Shown here one piece after another: positions 28,264 to 37,862 of a DNA stretch of 64,000 bases. Both the position numbers and the translations under genes were made by a program. Numbering within the stretch: the stretch's first letter is position 1; each line of letters starts with the position of its first letter. Below the pieces are notes generated by a model. It saw nothing but the letters and a program-made list of their open reading frames with translations. It searched no databases and was not told the origin of the DNA. Source of the stretch: Bartonella fuyuanensis (lineage in GTDB: Bacteria; Pseudomonadota; Alphaproteobacteria; Rhizobiales; Rhizobiaceae); the NCBI RefSeq assembly GCF_014197255.1, contig NZ_JACIFE010000006.1:1-64000 (forward strand). Direction: 5' to 3'.

Positions 28264-28848
28264 ATGGCTCTTATGAACCGTCTTAATGCAAGATCTGTCG
28301 CAACATTGGGAGCTGGTAAATATAATGATGGTGCCGGCTTGCTTCTTCATAAGCGTAAAGATGGAGGTGCTCAATGGATTTTACGATATACCCTTCACGG
28401 GCGCCGTCGTGAAATGGGATTGGGTGCTTTGAGAGATGTTTCTTTAAAAAAGCCCGTGAATTAGCAAACCAATGGCGTTCTGTTTTACGTGAAGGACGTG
28501 ATCCCATTAAAGAACGTGAGAAACAAAAGCGTGAAGCAATAAGCAATCTCCATTATTTAAAAGATATTGCTTTAGAGGCTTTTGAAAGTCGTAAAGCTGA
28601 ATTAAAAGGAGATGGTAAAAATGGAAGTTGGTTTTTATCATTACGCCTTCATATTCTCCCTAAATTATGTTGCCTCCCCGTTTCAGAGATTACACAAACA
28701 GAGATACGCAATACCCTTGCCACTATTTGGCATACAAAAGCTGATACAGCGCGTAAAGCTCTTACCAGCATTAGTCTTTGTCTCAAACATGCGGCTGCTA
28801 CAAATTTGATCCACACATTCATCCTACTTGTTATGTGCAAATGAGAGG
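28264..28848 (+). pseudogene. P4-type tyrosine integrase, frameshifted and truncated
   Basis: The N-terminal arm-binding domain (MALMNRLNARSVATLGAGKY, then WILRYTLHGRRREMGLG) is read to the poly-A at about 28447-28452. One base is missing there. The next frame continues RELANQWRSVLREGRDPIK and ITQTEIRNTLATIWH to LKHAAATNL. The catalytic domain (R...HxxR...Y) is absent, because the sequence passes into the flanking repeat and ends at 28848. It is inactive. It is flanked by inverted copies of the dispersed repeat. Confidence 0.88.
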
Positions 28849-28960
28849 TTTTGATTGATTCTACATAAACAGCTTTGAAATGAGAGAATCTTACGTTATT
28901 CGGGACTCTCATTCAACATACAAAACAGTGAATTATCAGTATAAATCAATTTATTGTATC
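28799..28960 (+). repeat. Integrase-linked dispersed repeat, copy B-right
   Basis: Pairs as an inverted repeat with 28085-28243. It begins ACAAATTTGATCCACAC and carries TTTGAAATGAGAGAATC and CAAAACAGTGAATTATCA. Its first 50 bp are read as the last codons of the truncated integrase. Confidence 0.88.
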
Positions 28961-29580
28961 AATAAAAGTTATACTCTTGCATGTCAAAATTGGGAGAGAG
29001 CATGTAGTGGATAAAAATTATTTAAGAAAGGTCGTAAAAGAGGCTTCTTAAAAACTGTCTGCAAGGCAAGAGATTGCAGCGTTAAAAGCAGGAAAATAAT
29101 ATGATTGTATTTTATTTTGTGGTGTTGATTTGCACCCTATTGTTTAAGTAAAAATGATGAGGATTAATCAGATTTTATACTTTCGATGGGGGGCCCGAAA
29201 TGAATGGATGAGTATGATGAAATATTTTTTAATAAGCTTATGGATTCATAATATAATGGTGTTCTATTTTTTATAAGGATGGAACTCTATTAAAGAGAAA
29301 AAATATTTTATCAGTAAATATTCATATTTTTTAGAAATTATTCGTAAAAAACTATATTTTATGGGTCTATTTTTATTTGATAAAGAAGATCAATAAAGTA
29401 AAGTGTTATCGATGTTATGGATGTGAAAGCTCTTGGTTCTTCATTGGGGTTGCCAATTGTGTAATCGTTGATACGATGATTTATTTGAAATTTTAGAATC
29501 TTTAGTCAATTGAGTGAAGATTGAATCTTATTGATGGATATTATTCATATTTTTTTCTTGGTAGAATAAAGTGCTATGTA
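28961..29580. other. Intergenic region downstream of the dead integrase
   Basis: At 29007-29099 a short frame reads VDKNYLRKVVKEAS, then a stop, then KLSARQEIAALKAGK. This suggests a small dead gene, possibly part of the same element. The rest is AT-rich and without structure. Confidence 0.35.
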
Positions 29581-30987
29581 TTAAAATTGTTCACGCCAGA
29601 AAGCAGGAATAAAAAGTACAAATATTGTTATGATTTCAAGACGTCCAGCTAGCATCAAAAAACTCAAAATCCATAAGGCGTTATCGTTGATTGTAGAGAA
29701 ATTACCCGCGGGGCCAATAATATCTCCAAATCCTGGACCAACATTGGAAAGAGCGGTTAAGACCCCCGTAAAAGCAGAGGTAAAGTCAAGACCGGTTGTG
29801 AGTAAAAGTGCAGTACCTATAATAAGGCAGAACATATAAAGGCATACAAAAAATAAAACAGCTTGGGCGACATCATTTGATATATTTGAGTGATCATAGC
29901 GAGCTTTTACAACGACATTAGGAGAAAGAAGTTTTTCTATATTTGTTTGTGTAATACGCCAGAGAATAATAAGGCGATTGATTTTCATGCCACCGGAAGT
30001 GGAACCAGCACATCCCCCCGTAAAAGAAACAATAAAAAAAATTCCAAACGCAAACGGTCCCCAAAGTTGATAATCTTCAGCACTGTAACCCGTGGTACTA
30101 ATAATGGAGGAAAGGTGAAAAATGGCATCAAGAAACACTAAGTGGAAAGCACGATGATCGTGAAATCTTAGCCATGCTGCTAAAGCAAAACTGAAAAGGA
30201 ACACAATATGGAGAAAAACAATCACTTGTGGATCAAGGAAGCGTTTGGAGTGGCCAGGAAGTACTAATTTAACATAAAGTACGAATGGTAAGGCGGAAAG
30301 CAACATAAAAATTGTTGAGATAATTAAGATGGCTGGTGTATCAGAAAAGTAGCCAATAGAAGCGTCGTGAGTCGAAAAACCAGCAGTTGCTACTGTACTC
30401 ATTGCATGATTTATGGCATCAAATAAATTCATGCCCGCAGCAAAATAAGAAAGCATACAAGCCAATGTGAGTCCAATATAAGCTATGATAATTCCATTAG
30501 CAATTTGGTTGATGCGAGGCAATATTTTTTCAGATTTATCAGATGATTCCATATGAAAAAGACGAACTCCACCCACGCGTAATGAAGGTAAAAGCAAGAG
30601 GGCTAGACCGATAAAACCAATGCCTCCAATCCAGCATATGATAGAACGCCATAACAAAATACTTCGCGACAAATTATCAAGATCAGAAAGGACTGTGGAA
30701 CCAGTTGTTGTAATTCCAGAGACGGATTCAAAGATGGCTTCTGCTAAAGAAATCGATAGAGGTGAAAGATAAAGGGGTAAGGCGCCTACGATACTTCCTG
30801 TAAGCCAGAGACAAACAGTGAGCATAAAGCCAAGTCGTGCTGAAAAACGACACGTTGCTCCCTTAGTCGCTAAAAGAATCAGCGTTGCTAATATGGTAGT
30901 TACAGCACAAGAATAGAGAAAGCTTATCCAATTACGGTTATTATTGTGCAAATCCACAAAAATTGGTAAAAGCATCGCTCCTCCCAT
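29581..30987 (-). CDS. trkH: Potassium uptake protein TrkH
   Basis: The membrane protein has at least 468 residues and four pore-loop repeats, each with a selectivity-filter glycine: SGITTTGSTVL, STVATAGFSTH, SIISTTGYSAEDY and TALSNVGPGFGD. TrkH works with cytoplasmic TrkA. The annotated ATG leaves the first transmembrane helix cut. The frame stays open 45 bases further upstream with helix-like residues (FQFIINVCARFALIM) but offers no ATG, GTG or TTG, only ATT or ATC. An ATT start at 31032 after AGGAAACC is possible. No TrkA gene is in the window. Confidence 0.9.
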   Translation of the reverse strand: MGGAMLLPIFVDLHNNNRNWISFLYSCAVTTILATLILLATKGATCRFSARLGFMLTVCLWLTGSIVGALPLYLSPLSISLAEAIFESVSGITTTGSTVLSDLDNLSRSILLWRSIICWIGGIGFIGLALLLLPSLRVGGVRLFHMESSDKSEKILPRINQIANGIIIAYIGLTLACMLSYFAAGMNLFDAINHAMSTVATAGFSTHDASIGYFSDTPAILIISTIFMLLSALPFVLYVKLVLPGHSKRFLDPQVIVFLHIVFLFSFALAAWLRFHDHRAFHLVFLDAIFHLSSIISTTGYSAEDYQLWGPFAFGIFFIVSFTGGCAGSTSGGMKINRLIILWRITQTNIEKLLSPNVVVKARYDHSNISNDVAQAVLFFVCLYMFCLIIGTALLLTTGLDFTSAFTGVLTALSNVGPGFGDIIGPAGNFSTINDNALWILSFLMLAGRLEIITIFVLFIPAFWREQF

Positions 30988-31285
30988 GATTAACGCAAAA
31001 CGTGCACAGACATTGATAATAAATTGAAAAATGATGGTTTCCTATCTCTGATCTCTTTTTATTATGGTTTTGTGCTTATAAGAATTTACGTTTTCCTCTT
31101 TATAGGATAAAGATTAGCTTCTACATTAAGCAAGCTTTGATGAATTAGGAATCAAACCCTTTCAGGAAATTCAAAAGAAGTCTATATACAACATAATTTA
31201 GGCTGTTGAAAAATGTTTTTTTAAAAGATTGTATTTTGTTATAATTTTATAAAATGATTAAGTTATAAAAAGTGAAGGGGATTTA

Positions 31286-32242
31286 ATGGTCCAATCGCAT
31301 ATTCGCCTGCTTATTATTGGTTCAGGTCCAGCTGGTTATACAGCGGCGATCTATGCAGCAAGAGCAATGCTCAAGCCGGTTTTAGTAACGGGTTTGCAGC
31401 AGGGGGGGCAATTGATAATTACAACTGATGTCGAAAATTATCCAGGTTTTGCTGATCCTATTCAAGGGGCGTGGTTAATGGAACAGATGGCAAAACAAGC
31501 TGAGAATATGGGGACAAAAATTGTCTATGATACGATTACAAAGGCTGATTTATTGAAGTATCCTTTTGCTTTATATGGGGATTCAGGAACACAATATTTT
31601 TGCGATGCACTGATTATTGCAACAGGAGCTCAAGCACGCTGGCTTGGTTTGGAAAGTGAACAGATCTTTATGGGCGGTGGTGTTTCTGCTTGTGCTACAT
31701 GTGATGGCTTTTTTTACCGGGATAAAGATGTTATTGTTGTAGGAGGGGGAAATACGGCCGTTGAAGAAGCACTTTATTTATCTCATGTGGCAAAGAGTGT
31801 AAGCGTGGTACACCGGCGGGAACAGTTTCGAGCAGAGAAAATTTTGCAAGATAGGTTACTGGCTCGTAATAATGTACGTGTTCTTTGGAATCATGTAATT
31901 GAAGAAATTGTGGGGCTGCCAGCTCAGGGGGCAAAGGGAGCTCTTGTAACAGGGGCACGTTTAAAAAATGTTAAAACAGGTCATGAAATGAAAGTGAATG
32001 CAGAGGGCATATTTATTGCTATTGGTCATGATCCTTCTGTTTCTTTGTTTGAAGGACAATTGAAACAAAAACGAGGCGGCTATTTATGGACAGCACCAGA
32101 TTCAACAGCAACAAGTATTGCTGGGGTTTTTGCGGCAGGAGATGTAGCAGATGAAACTTTCCGTCAAGCTGTAACAGCTGCTGGAAGAGGATGTATGGCA
32201 GCGTTGGAAGCAGAACGGTTTTTAGATAGACTTAAGCGTTAA
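31286..32242 (+). CDS. trxB: Thioredoxin reductase
   Basis: The 318-residue flavoenzyme has an FAD-binding IGSGPAGYTAAIYAARA, the redox-active CATC in SACATCDGFFY, an NADPH-binding VGGGNTAVEEALYL, and a C-terminal FAAGDVADE. It reduces thioredoxin with NADPH. The lsrB/vtlR gene follows after about 40 bp on the same strand. This gene order is also known in Sinorhizobium. Confidence 0.96.
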   Translation: MVQSHIRLLIIGSGPAGYTAAIYAARAMLKPVLVTGLQQGGQLIITTDVENYPGFADPIQGAWLMEQMAKQAENMGTKIVYDTITKADLLKYPFALYGDSGTQYFCDALIIATGAQARWLGLESEQIFMGGGVSACATCDGFFYRDKDVIVVGGGNTAVEEALYLSHVAKSVSVVHRREQFRAEKILQDRLLARNNVRVLWNHVIEEIVGLPAQGAKGALVTGARLKNVKTGHEMKVNAEGIFIAIGHDPSVSLFEGQLKQKRGGYLWTAPDSTATSIAGVFAAGDVADETFRQAVTAAGRGCMAALEAERFLDRLKR

Positions 32243-32284
32243 TAACTTATTGAGAACATAAAGAAATTATAGGTAGAATTAATT

Positions 32285-33190
32285 GTGGCGCCACCGCTGG
32301 ATTGGGATAAGTTAAGGGTTTTTCATGCTGCAGCAGAAGCGGGATCTTTTACGCATGCTGCTCAAAAACTTCGTTTATCTCAATCAGCAGTTTCACGACA
32401 GGTTTCGGCTTTAGAGCAAGAGGTGGGGGTAGCCTTATTTCAACGTCATGCGCGTGGTTTGATTCTTACAGAACAGGGAGAAACTCTTTATCGTACAGCT
32501 CATGATGTTTTGATGAAGTTGGAAAGTGTACGTTTGCAATTAAGTGAAAGCTATGCAAAACCAACGGGACATTTGCGTGTAACCTCGACCTTCGGAATGG
32601 GAGCAGGGTGGATTGCAGAGCGTATGCCAGAATTTCTTAGCCTTTATCCTGATATGCAGGTTCAGCTTTTGCTTTCCGATGAAGAGCTTGATTTGACAAT
32701 GTGTCATGCAGATTGTGCTGTTCGTTTACATCAACCCCAACAACCTGATCTTATACAAAGAAAATTATTTACAATTCATATGCATGTTTATGCTTCGGAA
32801 AAGTATATCGCAAACTGTGGAAAACCAAAAAAATTGTCTGAGCTTGATAACCATCGTATTATTTCGTTTGGTGAACCTGTACCACCTTATTTATCTGGTT
32901 TAAATTGGTTAGAAAAGGCCGGTAGAAGTGATGGATCATTGCGTGTTTCAGTTTTACAAATCAACAATATTATCTCAATCAAGAATGCACTTATGCGTGA
33001 TCTCGGTATTGCTGTGTTGCCCGATTATATCGTTAATAATGATGAGCGATTGGTGCGTCTTTTCCCTGATATGGTTGATATTCCTTCTTTTGATACTTTT
33101 TTTTGTTATCCTTGTAATTTAAAGAATTTGGCAAAGCTAAATGCCTTTCGAGATTATATTTTTTTAAAAGCCCGTCAGTGGCATTTTTAA
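32285..33190 (+). CDS. lsrB: LysR-type regulator LsrB/VtlR
   Basis: The 301-residue protein starts with GTG. The helix-turn-helix segment DWDKLRVFHAAAEAGSFTHA, SQSAVSRQVSALEQ and the domain motifs HADCAVRLHQPQQPDLIQRK and VPSFDTFFCYP-like match LsrB of Sinorhizobium and VtlR of Brucella. LsrB is redox-responsive, and Brucella VtlR activates the small RNA AbcR2 and is needed for virulence. The gene lies after trxB. A probable AbcR-type RNA lies 370 bp downstream, as in Sinorhizobium. Confidence 0.85.
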   Translation: MAPPLDWDKLRVFHAAAEAGSFTHAAQKLRLSQSAVSRQVSALEQEVGVALFQRHARGLILTEQGETLYRTAHDVLMKLESVRLQLSESYAKPTGHLRVTSTFGMGAGWIAERMPEFLSLYPDMQVQLLLSDEELDLTMCHADCAVRLHQPQQPDLIQRKLFTIHMHVYASEKYIANCGKPKKLSELDNHRIISFGEPVPPYLSGLNWLEKAGRSDGSLRVSVLQINNIISIKNALMRDLGIAVLPDYIVNNDERLVRLFPDMVDIPSFDTFFCYPCNLKNLAKLNAFRDYIFLKARQWHF

Positions 33191-33561
33191 GGTTACGGTC
33201 TTAATTTATAAGAAATAATTAATTGTTTTGTAACTTGAATAAGAAACTCCTATAATATTTTTTCATTTTAAATGTTCTTATGTTGAAAATCAATTCAAAC
33301 TATTCGTTGCACCTTACGAGTAGAAGGAGTCCGTATGGATTAAATACTGTTGCAGAAAGGAATAAAATGTTTTTTATGAATACTCTCAAATGTGAAGGTT
33401 GTCACAATATTGAAAACGAAACAATTGTATAAGAATGGAGCTTCCAGATTTATCTTTAATTAAAGAGAGTAGTATACGATTGAGGGAAATTAAAAGCTAT
33501 GTGTTTATTGCATAGCAGGTACGCTTAAGTTTTTATTGTGCTGCTTCTTATAAAATGACAT

Positions 33562-33690
33562 AGAATGTCATCTCTTGATTATGTTGCCTCCCATTGCATT
33601 TTCTTGAGTGTTCCCTTACGAAGATCTGTCGGATTAATTTTATCTCTGAGGATTTTCCAGATTTGCCGGGCATTCGTCCGGCTTTTTTTT
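33562..33690 (+). ncRNA. Probable AbcR (alpha-r15) family small RNA
   Basis: A -10-like TATAAA (33549-33554) precedes and a strong terminator ends it: GCCGG/CCGGC stem at 33665-33682 followed by eight T. Inside are CCTCCC (33587-33592) and TTCCC (33611-33615), like the two anti-Shine-Dalgarno seed motifs of AbcR RNAs. The expected length of about 125 nt fits. In Sinorhizobium the AbcR genes lie just downstream of lsrB, which is the position seen here. AbcR RNAs use Hfq and repress ABC-transporter mRNAs. The assignment rests on synteny and motifs, not on alignment. Confidence 0.65.
33665..33690 (+). terminator. Terminator of the AbcR-like RNA
   Basis: A GC-rich five-base stem with an eight-base loop (GCATTCGT) is followed by an uninterrupted T8 run. 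It is not next to any coding gene's stop codon. Confidence 0.88.
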
Positions 33691-34177
33691 GATTATGAAA
33701 GGGAATCTAAACGCTGCAGTATATGGGAAGGTAATAAGGAAAAAATTAGAATTTATAAATATCCAAGAATTTCTTTTAAGTATACTAAATTTTAATGAGG
33801 GTTTGAGAAAAATTTATTTTGTTGTGTCAGAAAACGCTGACATTAGGGGAGGGGATATAAGGTATATAATTTTATACATGAAGTACTTTTTATTAGAGTG
33901 TGAGGTACATATCTAGGGCAGAGGTTCCTAAAACCTATGAAGTGATCAAGTAGTGAGTAGGTAGAACCATTAAGCGAGATTGGGCTGTTCATCTAGTGAC
34001 AGGCGATAGATTTTTCTTCATTTTAGGGTGAAGAGGAAGTCGAGAAATAAAAAGGGTTTAGTTTAATTATAAGAATGATTGTATTTAAAAGTACTAGATC
34101 TTTTTTGAGTTATAAGGAGAATGCAAATTTATCAATTTGCGCGCTTCTTTAAGCGATATTTCTCAGTATGTTAAAAT
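33691..34177. other. Unassigned region between the small RNA and the dead methylase
   Basis: A 75-codon open frame (33689-33916) begins within the T-run of the terminator and has no recognised domain. I do not call it a gene. It may include decayed 5' sequence of the methylase that follows. Confidence 0.3.
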
Positions 34178-34723
34178 TTGTTCACAATGATATCCGTGAA
34201 TAAAAGACCAGCGAAATATTTGATTATTAATGATCTGAATGGAGAGATCACAAACCTGTCTCAATGTGTTCAAAATGACTTTGATGATTTAGCCAAACGA
34301 TTGGAGTGGTTTGTTTGTTCACGACAGTTGTTTTTTGAACTTGCGGAGATTGACCCAGAAAGCTTCTCGAAGGTTGAAAGAGCATCTCGCTTTTTATTTC
34401 TCTAACATTGTGTTTTGTTTGGGAGGAAAGATTATGTCTCTTTTAGTTTTGGAAGAAAGAGACAGGCAAGGTTTAGTCCGGATAAGCTGTTATCAAGGAT
34501 GAAACGTGTTAGGGAAAAATTGCTTGATAGAACGATCTTAAATTTATCGTGGGAAGGGGTTGTTGATTTTTTTGATGTACTCTATAGTTTATTTTATTTA
34601 GATCTGCCTTATTTTGTAAAGAAGCAATATTATAGTTCAGGGAATTTTGTTGAAGCTGATTTTATCAGTATGGCAAAAGTTCTTAAGGACATTTTAAGGG
34701 AAGTTTGTTTTAAGCCTGAATGA
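34178..34723 (+). pseudogene. Phage-type D12-class DNA adenine methylase remnant
   Basis: Three frames join into one D12/Dam-like protein. Frame one gives YLIINDLNGEITNL and FSKVERASRF. A shift at about 34395 gives FYFSNIVFCLGGK. A second shift gives FGRKRQARFSPDKLL and SLFYLDLPYF. The catalytic DPPY motif is changed to DLPY. The N-terminal SAM-binding part is missing. The gene is dead and probably a prophage relic. Confidence 0.8.
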
Positions 34724-35775
34724 TTGTGATACAGTTCGAGAGATCTTTAAGAATTTTGATTTTTTAGAAGTTGAGATCCTTTGGATAGCAGGTAGGGCAA
34801 AAAAATATTCCGAAAAGAACTTTTGATTTGTAATAATGAAGGGGCATGTTAAAAATACTATTCCCTTAATTTATTTACGCATCCCTCATAGTGAAAAATA
34901 TATAAATACAGTAAGTTATTTGTACATAAAATTACCTGTTATCCGTGAATGGTATAAGATCTATAGGGTTCCATCACATTATTCCAGTTCTTGATATTGC
35001 GTAGCTTTATGCTATTTCCACCTATGGGTTGCAAATAGTTTTGATTGATTTAATATAAAGGGAGTGAAATGAGAAAATTTTACAGTATTTATGGCGCTAA
35101 TTTATATAATATGAAGTAATAAATCAGTATATTCTTGTGATGAGAAAAGAATAATTATTGAAAATGGCTTAACAAAGCAAGAGTTCTAAAATTTCCAATA
35201 CTCCTATCATAAAGCAAGTATTGGCTATAAGGAATAATTTATTTAAAAAGATGAGAATACACTTAATTTTGTATTTTGTTAGAAAATAAAAAATTATGTT
35301 CGGTTTTTAGTTAAAAAAAATTACAGGGAACAAAAGGATTATGTAATGCTGTTAAGGTATAGATATTATAATTTGTGTTGGTTAAATACCTGAGATTATA
35401 GAGAGAAATCTCAGAAGTAACATTGGAATTTACACTTATACGAATGTTGTTTTCTAAGGTGCGATCATTTTTAATGATATTGATATTCGCAATTTTACTT
35501 TTAAGAAAATATGTTCTTGATGGAGTGATATTCTGATTGTTTTTTAAGCTCTTTCATTTCACTTATTTCACATGTTTTTATGAGTAGAATTATTTCTGAA
35601 TGATTGTCAATCTATAAGCTACAGTTTTTTTGTTTTTGAGTGCAATAATGGTGTGATTGAAGCTCTACGTGAAGTTGTTCTTGTCGTTTCTATGCGCCAT
35701 TATTGTCCCATATCTTTTTTAGAAATAGAGGAAATGGATTGCTCTTATAGAAGAGTTTTTTACAAAAGGGAGATG
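34724..35775. other. Region without intact genes, containing repeat copy C
   Basis: Highly AT-rich. A degenerate copy of the dispersed repeat lies at about 35010-35150, recognisable from TTTTGATTGATTTAATATAA and GAAATGAGAAAATTTTACAG. No integrase remnant was seen beside this copy. Confidence 0.45.
35010..35150 (+). repeat. Integrase-linked dispersed repeat, copy C (degenerate)
   Basis: The central part aligns well with copies A and B, while both ends have drifted. Confidence 0.6.
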
Positions 35776-35872
35776 CCATATTTGCGATAAGATTATTAGC
35801 GTTCATTGCATGTAGAGTTCCAATGACGTTAAGAAAATATCGATGAATTCAATTTCAGAACATGCTAGCAGA
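35776..35872 (-). pseudogene. Decayed partial copy of the adjacent MoeB/ThiF gene
   Basis: This stretch aligns without large gaps to 36024-36120, inside the neighbouring gene. Shared runs include TTCATTGCATGTAGAGTTCC against TCCATTGCTTGTAGGGTTCC, then AATTTCAG and CATG. Identity is about 70 percent by eye. The frame is broken. It is a remnant of a tandem duplication about 250 bp away. Confidence 0.7.
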
Positions 35873-35925
35873 ATGTAAAAGAATAGAAGGGGGAATAATC
35901 ATGCTTTTCTATGCTCTTTAAGTAG

Positions 35926-36693
35926 CTACGGTATTTTGGGAGAATTGTGCCGTTTATAGATAATAATATTAAATTGCGCTAATAATCCATTATAAAGGAG
36001 AATTTTTCCCACTAATGGGTCTCCGATGTTTGTGATCATTTTAATAGCTTCCATTGCTTGTAGGGTTCCAATAACGCCAGGTAAAGCGCCGACGATACCA
36101 ATTTCAGCACATGTTGGAATAGTATTAGGAGCAGGAGGGGTGGGAAATAAATCGCGATAGTGAGGGTTGTTATCTTTATAAGGCATAAGGACAGTTAAGG
36201 AGCCATTAAAACGTTCTACAGCACCACTTATTAAAGGTTTTTTGCATTGGGCAGCATGATCAGCAAGAAGATAGCGTGTAGTAAAATTATCGCTTCCATC
36301 AATAATGATGTGGTAGGCATTTAGCAGTTTATCTACATTACTTTTATCTAACCGTAGGTTATGTTTTTCAACCACAACATGGGGATTTAATGCTTTTATA
36401 GTGATTTCAGCACTGTCTGTTTTGCTTTGGTTGATTGTATTCGTCTTGTGAATAACTTGGCGTTGTAAATTGGAAGGTGAAACGGTGTCGTTATCGACAA
36501 CTCCAAGAGTTCCAACACCTGCAGCTGCTAAATAGGTTAAGACAGGAGAACCAAGACCCCCTGCGCCCACAACAAGAACGCGCGCTTTTTTTAGCTTTTT
36601 TTGTCCTATCCCACCAATTTCAGGTAAAATGATATGGCGTGTATAGCGTTCTATTTCTTCGTTGCTTAATTTTGGATCTGTTTCTTGTGTCAT
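35926..36693 (-). CDS. MoeB/ThiF-family E1-like adenylyltransferase
   Basis: The 255-residue enzyme has the ATP-binding VLVVGAGGLGSPVLTYLAAAG, Asp in VVDNDTVSPSNLQRQ, and a cysteine in NTIPTCAEIG. The family activates the C-terminal glycine of MoaD, ThiS or similar sulfur carriers. The zinc knuckle is incomplete: the usual CxxC is replaced by HYRDLFP, and the C-terminal CxxC is absent (YKRHNSPKIP). This may be normal for rhizobial members. No carrier protein gene lies nearby, so the pathway is undetermined. A partial dead copy lies just downstream. Confidence 0.82.
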   Translation of the reverse strand: MTQETDPKLSNEEIERYTRHIILPEIGGIGQKKLKKARVLVVGAGGLGSPVLTYLAAAGVGTLGVVDNDTVSPSNLQRQVIHKTNTINQSKTDSAEITIKALNPHVVVEKHNLRLDKSNVDKLLNAYHIIIDGSDNFTTRYLLADHAAQCKKPLISGAVERFNGSLTVLMPYKDNNPHYRDLFPTPPAPNTIPTCAEIGIVGALPGVIGTLQAMEAIKMITNIGDPLVGKILLYNGLLAQFNIIIYKRHNSPKIP

Positions 36694-36780
36694 GAGTTTT
36701 CTCTTGTCATAGTTTTTTTATTGTTTACTAAGTTTACAGTATATAGGCCAGTCTGCTTTTAAGATAGGGAGGATTTATTT

Positions 36781-37719
36781 ATGAAAATTGCTATTCAGAT
36801 GGATCATATTTCAACAGTTCGGATACAAAGTGATACGACCTTTGCACTTGCTTTAGCGGCACAAGAGCGTGGACACTCTCTCTTCCATTATACACCAGAT
36901 CGTTTATCTCTGTGCTATGGTTGTGTGGTTGCACGACTAGAGCCATTGATTGTAAACGATGAAGAGGGAAACCACTATCATTTAGGAAAGGCTGTTCGCA
37001 CAGAATTAACAGATATGGATGTCGTTCTTTTAAGACAAGATCCTCCTTTTGATCTCAATTATATAACAACGACTTATTTGTTAGAACGTATTCATCCTAA
37101 AACACTTATTGTGAATGATCCGGTATGGGTACGCAACAGTCCAGAAAAAATTTTTGTTACTGAATTTTCTGATTTGATGCCAGAAACATTAATTACCAAA
37201 GATATTGAAGAAATTACAGCTTTTAGAGAGACATTTGGCGATATTATTGTTAAACCACTTTATGGGAATGGGGGGGCTGGTGTTTTTTATTTAAAACAAG
37301 ATGATCGCAATTTAGCATCTCTTCTGGAAATGTTTGCAAAAGTTTATCAAGAACCTTTTATTGTTCAGCGTTATTTAGAGGCAGTACAAAAAGGAGATAA
37401 GCGGATTATTTTGCTTGATGGTTTACCTATTGGGGCCATTAACCGAATTCCAACAAAAACAGATATACGCTCTAACATGCATGTTGGAGGTCGCGCAGAA
37501 AATGTTGAATTAACAAAACGTGATTATGAGATTTGTGAACGCATTGGTCCAGCTTTAAAGGATCGTGGTCTTCTTTTTGTGGGGATTGATGTGATTGGAA
37601 AATATGTAACAGAAATTAATGTGACATCTCCTACGGGACTTCATGAAATTAAACGCTTTACCGGTACAGATATTGCACATTTATTTTGGGACGTTATTGA
37701 ATTCAAACGTTCAAATTAA
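36781..37719 (+). CDS. gshB: Glutathione synthetase
   Basis: The 312-residue ATP-grasp enzyme carries [20 protein letters not shown], the ATP-binding [13 protein letters not shown], and [20 protein letters not shown] near the end. It adds glycine to gamma-glutamylcysteine. AGGGAGGA precedes the ATG. It diverges from the MoeB-like gene. The pst cluster follows after 140 bp. I see no convincing PHO box between them (one half-like CTGTCTG at 37811). Confidence 0.95.
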   Translation: MKIAIQMDHISTVRIQSDTTFALALAAQERGHSLFHYTPDRLSLCYGCVVARLEPLIVNDEEGNHYHLGKAVRTELTDMDVVLLRQDPPFDLNYITTTYLLERIHPKTLIVNDPVWVRNSPEKIFVTEFSDLMPETLITKDIEEITAFRETFGDIIVKPLYGNGGAGVFYLKQDDRNLASLLEMFAKVYQEPFIVQRYLEAVQKGDKRIILLDGLPIGAINRIPTKTDIRSNMHVGGRAENVELTKRDYEICERIGPALKDRGLLFVGIDVIGKYVTEINVTSPTGLHEIKRFTGTDIAHLFWDVIEFKRSN

Positions 37720-37862
37720 ATTATTTGATGGATGATCAAAACATGGTTTTGTTAAAAATAAGCTATGTCGTTTTTTATATTTGTTATATTGCACATGTGA
37801 ATTAGAATGACTGTCTGATATAAATATAAGGGGTTTTGTCCTCAATTTTAAGGAGTTTATAG

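Noticed and set aside
28085-28960. Intact insertion sequence or active integrative element
   Set aside because: The only integrase is frameshifted and lacks its catalytic domain, and no transposase was found.
33565-33916. Two open frames overlapping the AbcR-like RNA and its terminator
   Set aside because: They cross or begin within a strong terminator and show no domain. The RNA explanation is better.
37720-37862. PHO box upstream of pstS
   Set aside because: Only a single degenerate half (CTGTCTG at 37811) is visible, with no second half at the right distance.
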